Position numbers and translations under genes: made by a program. Below the pieces are notes generated by a model. The model did no database searches and had not been told where the DNA came from. It saw only the letters and a program-made list of their open reading frames with translations. A stretch of DNA of 64,000 bases from Daphnia carinata (taxonomy: Eukaryota > Arthropoda > Branchiopoda > Diplostraca > Daphniidae): the NCBI RefSeq assembly GCF_022539665.2, contig NC_081340.1, positions 4,030,001-4,094,000 of the forward strand, written 5' to 3'. Position 1 is the first letter of the stretch, and each line of letters starts with the position of its first letter. Of this stretch, positions 27,001 through 42,100 are shown one piece after another.

Positions 27001-29957
27001 GTCACTTTGCACTTTCTTTATTTCGACGAGTTTCCCCCCCCCCCCCCCCATTGGCTATCGAAAGGGGAGGAAAGGTGAAATTTTTTTAGATTCGGTTCAC
27101 TAGTCGATGGGGGTAGGATTACGCGCGTGTTGCGTGACTGATTACAATTGCCAAATCGAGTCTGGAAATGGGAAGGAGAGCGACAACAAACGGGTCAACG
27201 ATGTGTATCCCACCAGTATTGTAAACAGGCGCCATTTTTGAAAAAAAAAAAAAAAAAAAATCGATGGAATTGGAGGAGAAAAAAAAAAAGAGTTGAAACT
27301 TTGCCATTGCGGCAGTTGTTTACCTTTACGTGTAATGTTACGTGACTTTACTCATCACGCAATCCCATTTTCGATCGGTCGGGAATTGCAGCGAATAAGG
27401 GCAGGGGGGAGGGGGTGGGGGGGTCGTCGATGTTTGTCCTGTGAAGGAATCCAATACGACGTCAGTTTTTTTTTTTTCGTCTTCAAGTCAAATTCGAAAC
27501 GATAATATTTTGAATTGATCCCGCGTGTCTATGTCAAAACAAATCGAAAACCACTTGACCCAACAACCGTGAAGCAATCGATCGCATTTTCTAATTTTTT
27601 TTTTTTTTTTTTTTTTTAGTATTTTATTTCCCCTTCCTTTCCTTGTTATTGTGTTTCTTTGGGGAGGTTTAAAGATCCGTTTGACCCATGGCAGAGCCCT
27701 AAACAAAACTAGAAAATTTGTGTATTTTAATGGGGGGTGCTCATTCACCGTTACGGGCACATTGGTCACTCGGTGACGGGAGTCGCTGAACACGTCCACT
27801 AACCTCCGAAGATATATATACCCTCCCTTCTTGGAACAACAACAACAACAACAACAAAATAGTTACAACAACAACAACAACAAAAAAACTAATCATAAAA
27901 GATGATAATCATCGTAATAAAAAGGGAAGTGAATGGACGTCTTCCAATATGCCCTTGAGCGAATCGGTCACGCTGATTTCTAGAATTTCCTTTAGCCCAA
28001 ATGTTTCTGTTTCGCTTCGTGTTTCGAATGGCCTATACCTGCGCGATGGTTCGTGTAACACGAAAAAAATAAAATAAAATGAAATAAAATAAAAAGTGTC
28101 GCTCCCTGCGCTATGAGAAGGAAAAAGGGAGGTAGATTGCACACAGGAAGTGACTCGGACATTACACGCCCTAGTGACTTCCTCGCCATTCGCGTTCCCC
28201 CTCGATGATTTTGCGAGCTCTTATTTTTTATTTTTATTTTTTTTTTTTTTTTAACGTAAAGATGGCGAGCGTGTCGTAATACTTGTGCCCTGTATCGAAA
28301 AGACAAAATCGAATTAGCACAAGACAATAGTTAAAAATCGAAATGAAAGTTGGGGGAATTTTCGATGGTTTTATTTGTGGAAATTTTGCTTCGTCGCGGT
28401 AACTCACGACGAAGGTCGGGAATGTTGTCCAATTTGTTAATAACCCCCTGGAAAAAAGAAAGAGAGGGGGACAACTTTGAGCTGTTGAAATGCCCTGATT
28501 ATATCCCGACTCTCTGTCTTTGTAACAAAGGTTGCCTAGCAACGCTTACCACGCGAATATAACACGAAGAACTCGAGGAATTTGATAGGCGCGCTCTCTC
28601 CGTCCAAAACTACGCCATTTTGCTCGGTGACAATCTCAGTGCCCTCCTCCTATCCCGACTGTTTTTCTAATGAAAAAAAAAATAAATAAATAAAAAAATC
28701 CAATCCAATTAAGAATCGAGGCCGTTGTTTCAGATAGCGGACAAAGATCAAACGCGCGAGGGTCTTGTATTTTTATTTTTATATTTAATTCTCTTAAAGC
28801 TGACGACGGGTTTTGTGCGCTCGGCCGAGCGTGTCATCCGCCCTCTTGTTTTTCTTACGCATTTTCTTTTTTTTTTTTTTTTTTTTTTTTATTTTTATTT
28901 GTGGAAACGCGTGTGTTTGCGGATTGTATCCTTCATCCGCTTTTCTCTTTACGTCATGTGGTTTTTATTTTTCCTTTTTTTTTTGGTAAATTGTTAAAAA
29001 CGAAATGGAGCGGCCGCTTCGTGTTCATTGATCCGTGCCGGATGTTTGAACAGAGCGACAATAGACGGGCGGGGAATTTAAATCGGACACTTCCCCGTCA
29101 GCCCCCTTGTTTTTCTTGTGTCATTTTGAAGATGGGGGACATCTCTCAACGGCTGTTTTTCCTCTTGAAAGAGTTTCACTTGAATTGCAGTCGTTTAAGA
29201 AAAATAGGAAAACAAAGTTTGCGTTGGCCGTTAAAAGAGGATCGCGCTCGCCCATTGGGATGTTCTCTGCGCAAGTTTGTGTGTGGGGGTGCCATCCGTT
29301 TTAAGGAGACGTGTAGAGGCGGCGGTACATTTTCATTAGGCGGGGGAAATGCGTTCATTCCTGAGAACAGCTGAAAAATATTTGTATCTTCTTCTTCTTC
29401 TTTGCACATCTGTGTGTGTGTAATGGTTTGGCGCATTCCGCCCTTTTTTTTGTTGTTGTTGTTGTTGTCTTCGGAAAAAAAAAAAAAAAAAGCCGCAAAA
29501 ACCGCCGACGCCGCCTTGTGTGTAGCCACTGACGCCGCTTCGTTATTTATTACTTTGAAAAAAAAAAAATAAAAATAAAATGAAAACATTCCGAGACAAC
29601 AGGCGGGATTATTTTTGTGTCCCGCGTTCATCCGAATTTTATTTTTTTTTTTTTTTAAATGCGACCTATTTTTAGCGCCCTTTATTTCTTTTCAAAGTAA
29701 ACCGTTGCTGAAAATGGCATACCGGGGCCGGACAGATGGGGTTGTATATACTTTAAAATAAAAAAAAATTGATTTGTTAAGACCGGCTGTGTAGCAGCAA
29801 CTGTGTAGCACTGTGTAGCACTAGCAACTGTCGTCTGTTTAAAGTGGGACGTCAACTGTCGCAGACGGACGATACGCATCTATAAGCCAAACGTCGGACA
29901 GTATGCGTGTAGATCTGGCAACCCACCACCTTTTTGCCAGATGGTTAGGAAAGAGGT

Positions 29958-29988
<31 letters not shown>

Positions 29989-31099
29989 TTGATCACGAGA
30001 TATCTACGAAAAATCGTTGCAATACTTTTATTTTATTTTGTTTTTTAAAGAAGCGAATAGAAAGCAAATGTATGCACGATGCGCATCTTGGTATGTTTTG
30101 CATGTCGACCAGAATTTTGGGGAAAAAAAAAAAAACAAAAAGAAAAAAAAAGGGTTGTCATGGGTTTCTTGTGATGTAGAGAAAACATTTGACATCCATC
30201 ATGCGCCGCGCCTGTCATTTTTTTTTTTTATTTCAAGTACACGCTCTTGTAATCTACCTGTTGTAATAGAAGAATCTAGTGACGCAACATTCCGTTCAGT
30301 TCCGGTTCAGTTTTCTTCTTTTTTTTTTTATCTTAAATGATTGAATCAGATATAAATATCAAGATTGTGTCTTTTTCTTTTGTTGAAGTTACCCCCCCCC
30401 TCCCCCCCTTTCAAAAAACATGGGCAGCGTATATTTTTTTTTTATTTTATTTTATTGGCTTATCCCGCACAAGAGCCACAAGTCCAGCAGACGATGTCCT
30501 ATAGAGTCATATAATATGCTAACTGTTTCTCTTGAGCCGTATAAATCGATGGACGCTATCTTTGATCGAGAAAAAAGACGTAAGGGCAAAAAAAAAAAAA
30601 AAAAAAATTCTAGCAGGACCCTTTCGTAAGAAAATGTTTTTTGGGATTTTGGAGAAGAAAAAAAAAAAAATGGAGGGGGGGGGGGACTATATCCAGCAGT
30701 GAAAAAAGAGAAGACGTTCTTGTGTAAACCCGTCGATGGAGAGAGAGAAAGAAGAACCAACGCAGAGGGGGATTTATATTTTTGGGAAAAAAAAAAAGAA
30801 AAAAAGAAAAGAAAAAGAAAAGCGTGGGTATACCACCCGCATGTGAATTGGAAATGGACGTCAAGATTAGGAGGCATATGACCACCTGGCGATTTTACGC
30901 TATTACCACTATAAATGGCCACTCGAGAAGCTGCTGACTCGACGGCTGGGATGACTCTCTACCACTCTCTTCTTTCTTTCTTTCTTTCTTTCTTTTTTTT
31001 TTTTTTTTTAAAGCGGCAAAAAGAAATCAGAAAGAGGGAGGTGGGAATAAGAAGAAGGTAGAAAGAGAACCTGCACACTGTGGCTCCTTTCCCCCTTTG

Positions 31100-31131
<32 letters not shown>

Positions 31132-31595
31132 CGATGGCTGGAACGTTTCCGAAAGATGATAGAGTCAATAGTTGTATTGGTGTGTGCGTCTGTAGGCTAA
31201 AGGAGAGATGAAGAGAAAAAGGCGAAACAAAAAAAAAAAGAAAATTTGAATATTTGAAAAAGAATCGGGTACAATAGGAAAGAGGCCCTTGCGCTCGACG
31301 GGAGGTCATGTAGAAAGAAGGAAATTCCTTGCGCCATTTTCGACCCCGCGTTTTCAAATTTTCTATAGCGACTCTTTTTTTTTTTTTTTCTTGATATTTC
31401 GGCTCGTGTCTTTCTCTGATTTTTTTTTTTTTTTTATTTATATTTTGTCACTAAAAACAACTTTGTTTGTCTCTGTGTGACTTGTGTTTTTCTTTTTTTT
31501 TTTTGCGTCCGGTGCGACGAGGCACGAATTATTTTATTTGTTAAGTTTGCCAACGAAGCGCAACAACAGTTTAGAAAGAACCACCGGAGAGAATG

Positions 31596-31645
<50 letters not shown>

Positions 31646-32759
31646 CGTTGCCAATATGATGGCAGGTGATGAAGAAGCTTCTTCCTTAACATGTCGCTCC
31701 ATGTGGCGCGCTATTTGAATGCGTTCGTTGTTTGTTTTGTTTGTTTTGTTTTTTTTTTGTCTCTTTCATGAACGCAAGATTGCGTTGGTACACATCGAAC
31801 GCATCTACTGTCTTTTTTTTTTTGTTTTTCTTCTTTTGCCAGCATGTTTCTAAATCGAAATGGCTAGTCTGTTTGACATGGCTGGATAAATCTGCGTCCT
31901 TTGTGACTTCCCCCTTTTTTTTTTTCTTTTGTGTCTGCTCTCGTTCGGCACTCACTCGTATTGCGTCGCAGTGTATAAAGATGTAGTCGCCCCATATCGC
32001 AGAGAGCCGTCATGTCTCTTAATATTATGACTCGAAAGGATAGAGAAAAGGGCGGGGGGGGGGGGGGAACGTGTGATTGTTGGAAGAGACAAAAACAAAA
32101 GGAGAGGACGTGACCGCATCGAACGACGATTTTCAAAACAAAACAAAAAAAAAAAAAAACAGAATAATATAGCGGAGAGGCTTCTCCTTTATTTTTATAT
32201 TGCCCAACATTTCATTTGTTTTTATGCGTCCAACGTCATGTGACGCAGTCGTCTACGCGGACGTGATTGTCTATCTTGGCGTGCGCTATAAACGTCGCAA
32301 CTGCTGATGTCTATAATCCCAATGACGTGTGGTGTGATCAAACATTTTGTTTGGTTATAAGCGCACAAAGCTCTCGTCGACCATATAACAACACGGCAGA
32401 AAGCAAAAAAATGTTTTTTTTTTTTTATTTAGACGTACCCACAAAATGTTATTTTTTTTTTTTTTTTGGCCTGGAACTCTCTGCTGGACAGTTTGAAAAC
32501 CATCTTGTTTGGCCATCTCGAGAAAAAAAAAAAACATCATCTTTTGATTTTTTTTTTTTTTGTTGTTGTTGTTCGGGGCAGGTTGTTATCACCGAGTCGT
32601 CAACTTCTTTTTTTTTTTTTTTTTTTTTTTTTAACTCGATAAATAAACAAGGATGTGATGCGCCTTTTGGGCCGCTTATCTCGATTTCCAACACGGCCAA
32701 ACAAGGTAGATATGTATAAATAGTCCCGTCTGTCCGTGTCCATCCTCGCTGTCTGCATT

Positions 32760-32790
<31 letters not shown>

Positions 32791-35700
32791 GCGTTTCCTT
32801 CGAGACGCGCTCAATTCGTTTTCGAAATTCTTTTGAAATTGAAGAGAAAACAAATTTTTCTTTTTTAAATTGGTTCGGAAAATTTGTCGGCATTTTTCTA
32901 CGGGGTGTCTGTTGTCTGTGAATGCGACCGTGATTGTCCAGCGGGTCCAATTGACAATCGTCCCCACTTGAAAAAAAAAAAAAAAAAAAAAAATTGGGAT
33001 TTTGAATATCTTTGACGAAATGGAATGGGAACTATTTCCTTTTTGAAACGAAAAGTCAAAGGAATCCGATCGTTTGCTACGAGGGTGGCATATCGTGTGC
33101 TGCCACTGCGACTTAAAGTCATAACTAATGGATTTTTTTTTTTTTTTCTAGAAAAAAAAAAAAAAAAAAAAAAACAAATAAAATAAAATAAAAATTTTTC
33201 TCTTTTTCTTGTTCAATTCAAAAAAAAAAAATTGGCCGCCATAAAGACCGTGGGCGAGATTAGTCATTGGTCGAGTGTCGTCTGTGCACTATCCCAAAAG
33301 GATTTTTTTTTTTTTTTCAAGAGGAAGAAGAAGAAGCCTTTGCTTTGTCACCGAAGCGCGGCTCTCGGTTTCTCTTTGATGGTGTCAAAGAGAGAGAGAG
33401 AGAGAGACTCCCTCTACTTGAACCGTACATTATACGCATTTTGGCCATCCAATTGTCGAGAGAGAATCGCCACTCAACGAGCACCTGGGCCCTTTCTCCA
33501 AAACGATTACGTGAATATTCTTTCTTGCTTATCTATTTTTTTTTTTTTTCTCGTCTCCTTTCTTTATTCATCGGCCCCCGTCTCGTTTCTCTTTAAAAAA
33601 AAAAACGCGCGTCTATTGATCAGATTTCGATAGGAGCGTGACCCGCCGATTTTTCTCTCCCCTCCCCCCCTCTATATAAAAGAAAGGGGGAAAAAAAAAA
33701 AGAAAAAAGAAAAACACGCACATTTTTACCGATACGTTTGCCACATCGATGCGGAATGCAACCGAGTCAGGATCCCTTACGAGAAATCGTAAGCGCTGTA
33801 TAGAAGAAATGCCTTTGCGTACGGGTTCAGGTCAAAAAGAAATGGATGGGAAATGGGCGACATTCTTTTATTTTGAAACATTTGTCTACGGTGGAACGAA
33901 AACTTATCATTGCCACCGATCGTTATTTGAACTATGTTTTTCTTTTTTTTTTTTTTTTTTTATCTGGCGAGAGAACGAGCGGGGGGGGGCGGGCGGGGGA
34001 TAGTCACCCCCCCCCCCCTATTTTCACGCAAATTCAGCCGACGATATTTTTATCTCACCTGTCGCAAGATTCCAGGTGCGCGCCAATGTCTTTGGAAAAA
34101 AAAAAAAAAAAAGAGTTAAGAGTCTGCTCTGGAAATGTTTTGAAAGAAATTCAGACTTCATGAATAAATGTAGGTTTAAAAGAACATTGGGAGAAGATGA
34201 AACAGCTGCGCCAGTTGAAACTGTACGCTATTTTTTATTTTAAGTGAAAAAGGGATGCCCTAAAAAAAAAAAATGTTGGGATAAACGATCAAAGCGACTT
34301 GTGTGTCTTTCCTAGACAAAATACCTCGACACCCACGGACAGCCGATTGTTCCCGTCTTTTTATTTCTATTTTTTTTTTTTTTTTTTTAAACTAAACATT
34401 CTACATAGCCTTACGTTACACACATCTTTGATGTTTTCATTCCTCCTATTCGTCATCGCACCGAACAAGAAAAAAAAAAAAAAAAAAAAGGGGGGGAAAT
34501 AAATATAGCCGCAACTTCAAATAAGTCCTTTTTTTTTTTTTTTTTTCTTTTTCTTGTTCCTCTCAAAGAGGAGGATTTAAAGATAATAGTAATAATAGCA
34601 GCGAGACGAGCGAGCGTGCGCGCGTTCTTTTTCGTTTAATTTTTTAAGGTAAACGATGAACGACGGGGGCGGTCATCGTTTCAAAGATTTCACGCAGGGA
34701 AATTTTCTTTCTTTTCCTCCTCCCGGCCATATCTATTTATTTATCGTTGAACGAATATGTTGCTTCTTTATCATTTTTTTTTTTTTTTTTAGAGCCGTAT
34801 TTTTACAAATTTCTTCATATTCTTTATATATCTATATGTATATTTTTTTTTTTTTCGTGAAACAAATTGTCGATGGGCCCGCTCGGTGCTCATTCATCAT
34901 AAATCGGCAACGGGCCGCTTTAGAAGCCGAAGAATGTTGAAAACAAAAGAGCGAAAAAAGAATATGTCGGGTTATTTGAATATCTATTATCCATTGAGCA
35001 GAAGCAACGGCACACACGCAAAAAAAAAAAAAAAAATAAATAAATAAATAAAATGAGTTTTCTTTGCGCCGGACGATAACGTGCGCCCACAAGTCTGCCA
35101 ATAATAAAAAGAAGGGAGTCTCGAGTGTGAATGATGTGCCGCTCCTGCCGCCACCAGGTCGCGGCCCCTTACCTTTTCTTTCGTTTTTTTTTTCTAAAGA
35201 AGAATTGAAAGAGAATCAAACGTGTGTTGTTCATATCTCTCTCTCTCTCTCTCTCTCCTTTAGCGGCGCGTCGCTAATCGCTCCGAGTCTCTTTGTAACG
35301 TCCCGTGAACGATCGATCGATCCGACAATCATTTTCTTTCTTTTTCAATGAAAATGGCCCTTCTTTTTTTTTTTTTTTTTCGATAGCGCGGGGCTAAAAA
35401 TTTTGCGTCCGAAAAGAAAGAAAAATGTTGGCGGTATTTGTACGGAATAAGAAGAAATGTAAGAAAGGCCCTGAACAAAACAAATACCTGTAATGAAAGT
35501 TTGAAGGTAACTCGGCATTTCTCGAGTGTGGCTTCAAATGTGTTCACCCCGCTCATTAGGGAAGAGAAAAAAAAAAAAAAAAAGAAGAAGAAAGGTGTGT
35601 TTACATAAGCGCGTGTGCGTGTGCGCGCCGCTGCAAAAAAAAAAACAAAAAAAAAACAAAACGCGCTTTGCATACGTAATGTTTGAAAAAAGGAAAGATT

Positions 35701-38374
35701 CTCTTTTTTTTTAAATTATTATTATTGTGATGGGTACACGATGATTACAAGGATTTTATCCTCCGACATTTGAAAATCGGTGCCGGTTTTAAGGGCACGG
35801 CCATTCGACTGGCCATTTTTTTTTTTTTTTTTTTTGGTTACGTTTCTTGCCGACAATCTCTGCGCTTATTTTGCATACGGGGATGGACGCGGATGCAATT
35901 TCCGCACCATTTCGTGCACCTTTCAAGAACGGACATATAAGATCGTAGCGTGAGACGTTAAAAAAAAAAAAAAAAAGAAATACAATGTCTTGCGCCAGTC
36001 CGTATTATAAATTTCGACACACAACAAAAAAAAAAAAGATGATGCGGAGAAGGCGGAAAGCGGATAAAAATGAATGGGAGGGTCGCGTCCAAAAATGAAT
36101 CCAATCCGGACCAAATACAGAAAAAAAAATAAAATAAATAAATAAAAGTAGATGGACATTAGTCAGTTTTGACGTGTTTAAGCCTGCCTCTCCCCCACCC
36201 TCTTTGTCCCTTGTGAAACTCAAATAAAGATGTGGGAGGAAAAAAAAAAAAAAAAAATCAATCCATTGCGGAATGGAAGGGATGATTTTTTAATAAAAGA
36301 AAATAGTTGCATGAAAAAAAAAAATAAACGGATTTATTAAATATTCATGGCTGTCAAAGCTTGTCCCTCCTTTTCTTGTGTCGTTACGTCATGTCTTCCG
36401 GCTTTGAGAATGTATCCATTTCAAGCGGATATGAGAAACGGCAATATGATTGTGGCGCTGGGTCATCGTCATATAGTTCAAGATTAAATCAATTGGATAT
36501 GATGAGCTTTATCGATCGAAAAACTCTTTTTTTTTTTATATATATTTTATTTCCAGTATCAACTACCCCACGATTTTGTGCTCGCATTTTATTGATGACA
36601 TTTACGTATTTTCTTAACTTGATGTGCATTTTCGGATATGACGGCCGCAGCTGGTAGGATCCCCCCCCCCCTTACCATAAGATGGTCGGGGGATTTTCCG
36701 CTCGATTTCCTCCTATAATGAGAGCTTATATGTGTACTCTACTACTTTTGGTACTCCTCTCTTCTCTCCCCTTCTATACTTAACTTCTTCCCTTGTCCTA
36801 CTCTATGTGCTCCTTCATTTTCTTCTATCCTTCAAACAAAAACTTGGCTGTACCAACAGCCAGATCCCCCCCCCCCCTCCCCCCTCTCCGTCTTTTTTTT
36901 TTTTTTTTTTGCTGGACTCGTGGGGCGAAGAGGGGGGGGGGGACAGTCCCGATGCGGTCCACTAACACGGATCAGTAGTTTCTACATCTCAACCCGCATT
37001 CATCCTGACCGACAGATAATACCGCTTCATTAGCCACATCTTTATTTTCTCAATACCTTCAAATATATAAGGGCATGTTTTTGTTGTTTTTTTTTTTCTA
37101 CAATAAAATACGATTGAAACTCGATATCGCCATAACAACCCCCCCCCCCCGTATTTGCATCTAATTAACATAACTAATTATTGTTCTGTTTTCTTTTTAA
37201 ATGCAGATATATCGGCATTGTCCTACCAGACGGTGATCGTTAAAGCTGGTCACAGTGTCAATTTAACGTGCCCCGGTGTGAGCGAACTGTCTCTCATTTC
37301 GGCTCTGGAATGGCGCTGTCAGGGATGTAATTTACCACCGACCGCGTCATCATCATCGTCGTCGTTAACGTCGACGAACGGCACGAAAAGTTCGGTCGGC
37401 GGTGGGTCGCACGGCGAAACGTCCGCCGTCAAATTAGTCGAGTACAGCAACAACGCCGTGGTCGTCTGGAACAATCAGGAGAGGATGTCGCTCGACTCGC
37501 AAACGTACGCGCTCCTCTTTTTCCCCGTGCGTCATTACGATCACGGAGAGTACACGTGTTTGGTCAACGAACGCCGACGTCCCGACACCATCATTCACCT
37601 CATCGTTCAAGGTAAGAACCAAATTCAAATTTTTCCCGCTTTCTTGTTGCTAAACAGTTTCCTCATTTTTTTTTTTTTTTTTTTTTTCGCGAAATCGACA
37701 CACAAAACGCAGCTGTTGTCCTTTTTTTTTTTTTTTTTTTTAACTTGTAACGTTGAGAGTTGGCTACCATGAAAGTGAAGCGTGAGGAGGGGGGAAGGGG
37801 GGGGGTCTTTTTTTTTTTGTCCTGATGGTTGGATAAAAAGAGAACAGACGGGGGGGGGGGGGGCTGTTGTTCTTTTTTGTATTCGATGTTTATCTTGCGA
37901 GTCTCTTTGATTATCTTTTATATCGCCCTCTTGTCGTGTTTTGAAGCATCCGGATCATTCCGGATTTGAAGACGATTTCCTTTTTCTTTTTTTGTTATTG
38001 ATGAGGGGTGGGGGGTGGGGTAGGGGTAGGAAGAGCGTTGAGATTTGAATGTGAAAGCCCCTTGGATTGTACCGCGCACACGTAAGGAACGTTTGACATG
38101 CGTAACGCGTCCTCAGTGGATGTTACACACGTCTGTAGGTTTGCATCTTTGTGACGTGACCAGTTTAAACAGGAGACGAGTAGCGTAGTAAAAGAAAGAT
38201 GCTGGAACAGCTCTGGGGAGTGGACAACAGAGAGAGGAGGGAGGGGGGGGGAGAAAGAGGAGGTTCTTTTATACGTTGAAAGGAAGGCAAATTCCTCTTT
38301 GTCAACTCACTTTTTTCTCGTGCACTAACACTCTCCATCACCTTCTTCCTTTTTGCCTTCCACCCTCCTCCCAA

Positions 38375-38415
<41 letters not shown>

Positions 38416-39144
38416 GTGTGTGTGTGTGTTTGGATGGATGGCGACGAGGCGCCCCATCACCTTAAACAAATGTACACCCCATCTATTCGGTGTAGTGTAG
38501 TCTAGTCGCCACTTTGTACCAGAGAAGAGCCGAGGGAAAGAAAGTGGTAGGGTGTGGCAGGATGGCGTTTTGGCTACCAAAGTTAACAGTAGACACGCAG
38601 CTCTTCCTCCCCCCTCCCATCTTTTTTTTGGGGGGGCGGGGGTTTTGACTCAATTTGTCTCTTTACCCTCGTTTCAGCCTAGAAAATGCCCCAACTGTCC
38701 TACCTCGTAGTCACGTTGGCAGCTGCGTTTTTTTTTTTTTTTACTTACCCCACACGGAAATAAATAAAAAGTAAATAGAAAAAATTGGGTGCCTTTGCCA
38801 CTAAAGCCAATCAATGTAAAGAAAAGAAAAAAAATGCTGGAGAAATCCCCTTGTAAGCAATCACCAGCTTTTTTTTTTTTGATGCGTTGGAGGAGAGTGG
38901 CGTGTCGGTAATAGAATGGTGAGGAACTTTGGCGAGTAACGGGGAGGAAGAAAATGATTAGACGAGCACTCGGAACGCGGATGGAGCAACGTAAAAAAAA
39001 AAAAATAAATAAATAAATCGATTGAGTCTGCAGGTTTTTTTTTTTTTTTGATGAAAAGGTCAAACATTGTGCGATTCGATTCTCTTTTTTTGTGTGTGTG
39101 TGTGTGTGTTGTGCGCCAAAGATACACAAACCGCGCGCGAGCCT

Positions 39145-39178
<34 letters not shown>

Positions 39179-42100
39179 AAATTCGTATCAGTTCAAGTGA
39201 GAGAAAGAGAGCTGACTCATGTCTAATCTAAACTCTCTTGGCTCTCCCTCGTTTTTTTTTATATATATACTGGATATATATAATATATTTATCTACTGTG
39301 TACTCGCTTTTTTTTTTTTTTTATTTCGTGCGCGCTTGACTAAGCCAACATGGGCCCCTCTTCAAATCAAAAGAGACCAGCATCCAATATTCCAATTTGT
39401 TCTACTCCTTTTTTTTTTTTTTCATATTGAAACGGTACAATCTGTTCGTTTTTTTGTATGCCACTTTCTATCGAAACGCCATGTTTTCTTTGGGTGTTAT
39501 ATAGATCTAGTTGTACTACATCTATCGACGCATACACTTCGTTATTAACAATATGCAGGGCACGCATTTCAAATACGGCGCCCAAAAAAAAAAAAGAAAA
39601 AAAAGTCACGACATTTTTGCCTTTTGTTTTTTTTTTTTTTTTTTTTTTTCCCATTGGGTCTACCGCATGCAGAACATTCGTGTAGGGAGAAACAAAAAGA
39701 AAGAAAACAGGGGGGAAGCCAATAAACGATCACGACGCGTGTTCTACGCCCGCCAGTTCCCTTTTTTTTTTTTTTTTTTTTTTTAAATTGAAGCCACCCA
39801 TTTATGCAGAGGAAAAAAAAAAAAAAAAAAAGGAGGGGAGGGAGGAAGCAAATAGGCTGAGGTGGCTCTCGCAAGACACGATCACGTGCACGCGTTTGCG
39901 TTCGTGTTTGGCGTGTGGCGGTCTTTAACATATCAGCAGCAGCGCAATGCGTTTTGAATATTGGCCCCCCTCTCTCTCCCTTTTTTTTTTTTTTTTTTTT
40001 GAAATAAAAAGGGACCAGGAAATCAAATCTATTTCATCATCTGTCCATATAGGGAACGTTGGGTATGGAATAAATGGTGGGGGGACTTGAAGGGTCGCAG
40101 CTGTTCATAACGCAACGCTATGACGTGTGTGTGTGTGTGTAGGCCTATGCGTAATCTCGTTTTTCTTTTTTTTTTTACTATGTGTGTGTGTGTGTCGATG
40201 TCGTGTAACACTTTATCACAAGCCGACACGACACGACGGCAGGACGATTTCCGATTGCGGGGCTTTTCCAAAAGTTGATGACAGCAATTGATTTTTTCTA
40301 TGCCTTTTTTTTTATTATTTGATTTTTTTTTGTTCCCTTTTGTTGTTGAATGAATCCAACTGGAAAGCTGCGACCTTTATATAAATGGCTGTGTGTACAC
40401 GTTATCGTCAAAAAAAAAAAAAAAAAAAAGAGGGAAAACGAGAAAGTGTTTGTGAGAGAGAGAGAAAAATTGACACGAAATCCCTTTCGACGTATGTGAC
40501 CAATCTCTGAAAATCTTTTTATCTGTTTAGTTTTTCTTTTGTTTTTAGTTTTTGTTTCGTTTTTTTCTTTTTTTCGTCTTTCTGCTACGTGTCAAAGTGT
40601 GTATTTAATTTACGGCCAACTCTTTTGGGGGGGATGATCGTAGATCTAGACACGAACACACACAGTGAGAGAGGACTTCCCAGTCAGGTTTTTTTTTTTT
40701 TTTTTTTTGTTGGTGCTTTTTCCCGATCGATTGGAACGTCAAGACAAGCTTTAAAAAACAAAACACAACAACAACAAAAAAAAACAAAAACAAAATAATA
40801 TAATAACTAAAACAAATTGTCTCTCTTATCTCCAATCTCCGTTTGCCTATAAGAAGAGTCTGTAGATATATATATATGGCTATATATATATATATAGCCT
40901 GTGGTAGACACGTAAAGATTGTGGGGGGGGGGGGGGGGGGAGAAAAAACAAAAACAAAACAAAACACCAAACATACAAGCGATAAATCATTTTTTGTGAG
41001 TTGAGCAGAAAAAAAAAAAAACGATGGCCATCATATTTTTCGGTATTGGCTGTGTAACGCCATTTTTATCCGACGCTCGCGATGGTACCTCGTCTATGTA
41101 AGCCACCCATAAGGAGAGAGATAGAACATTACAAATCCTCCCCCCCCCCCTCCTCTCTGCCCATGTTCTTTTTTAGTTTCTTAATAGTTGGTGTATGGAA
41201 ATGGGGGACGATGGAACATTTCAACACATCGAAATTTTCCTTGTTTTTTTTATTTTTTCTTTCTTTATTCGGTCGTGTGGGCTACGAGCGCCTTATGGAA
41301 TAACCTTTTGGGTTGATTGATTTCCATATTGAAGTTATAAAACATATTAAAAGGAATTTTTTTTTTTTTTTTTTTTTTTTGTCTCGTCTCGTCTCAAACG
41401 AGTCAAAAGGTGGGTGGATATAGGCGGAATAGATGGGAGATGTAAGATAAGAAAAAGGTTGTTCCAGCAGACGGGCCCAGCGCGCGATCTCTCTCTGTGC
41501 GTCCTGTATAGGCTACGCGAAAAGAAAGAGAAAAAAAAAATGCCGACTCTTTTGTTTTGGTTATTGATGCACTGGTGTTGATAATAGACGGCCGAACGAT
41601 AGGGCCAAAGCCGGGCGTCGGTGTAATAACTCACCCATTCGTGAATCAAAGTTTTTTTGTTTTTTTTTGTTTTTTTTTAATGCTGCAGGCGAAGGCGGGT
41701 GCCCTGCCAAATGAAAGCAAACACGGATTGAATGTATATGTAAATATGAGGGGATTTTTCTTTGAAATAGGAGAGGCTGAATGCCCGATTTTTCATTTCT
41801 TTATTTTTAATCGACGTCAAATCGCTCTGGAGAATGACGGCAGTGGGGAACGATATGATCAGACTCTTGTTTTATCATTTCCGCACCACTCAGCAGAAGA
41901 TCTTTATAATTTTTTCAAAATCAAATCTGTGCAAGCAAACAAAAGATGCATTTGTTTCTTTTGTTTTTTTTTTTGTTTTTTTTTTTTCAATATGTTCTGA
42001 AGGGGGTGTGGCTTGTTCGCCCCCACAATCAATTTTGATCTCTTTTTATTACTTCTTTTTTTTTTTTCTTGCATTTTTGTCTTGATTTCTTATCGGGTGC

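Larger units (their letters stand above)
17841..37206 (+). other. Intron 1 (19.4 kb), repeat-rich
   Basis: Lies between the signal-peptide and Ig exons, from GTAAGT to ATGCAG. It is filled with poly-T and poly-A runs of 12-26 nt, poly-G/C runs and di- and trinucleotide repeats. I found no exon inside it that would keep phase 1 and add a recognisable domain. Open frames here are low-complexity Phe/Lys strings from homopolymers. First introns of this size often hold enhancers, but I cannot point to one. Confidence 0.8.
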
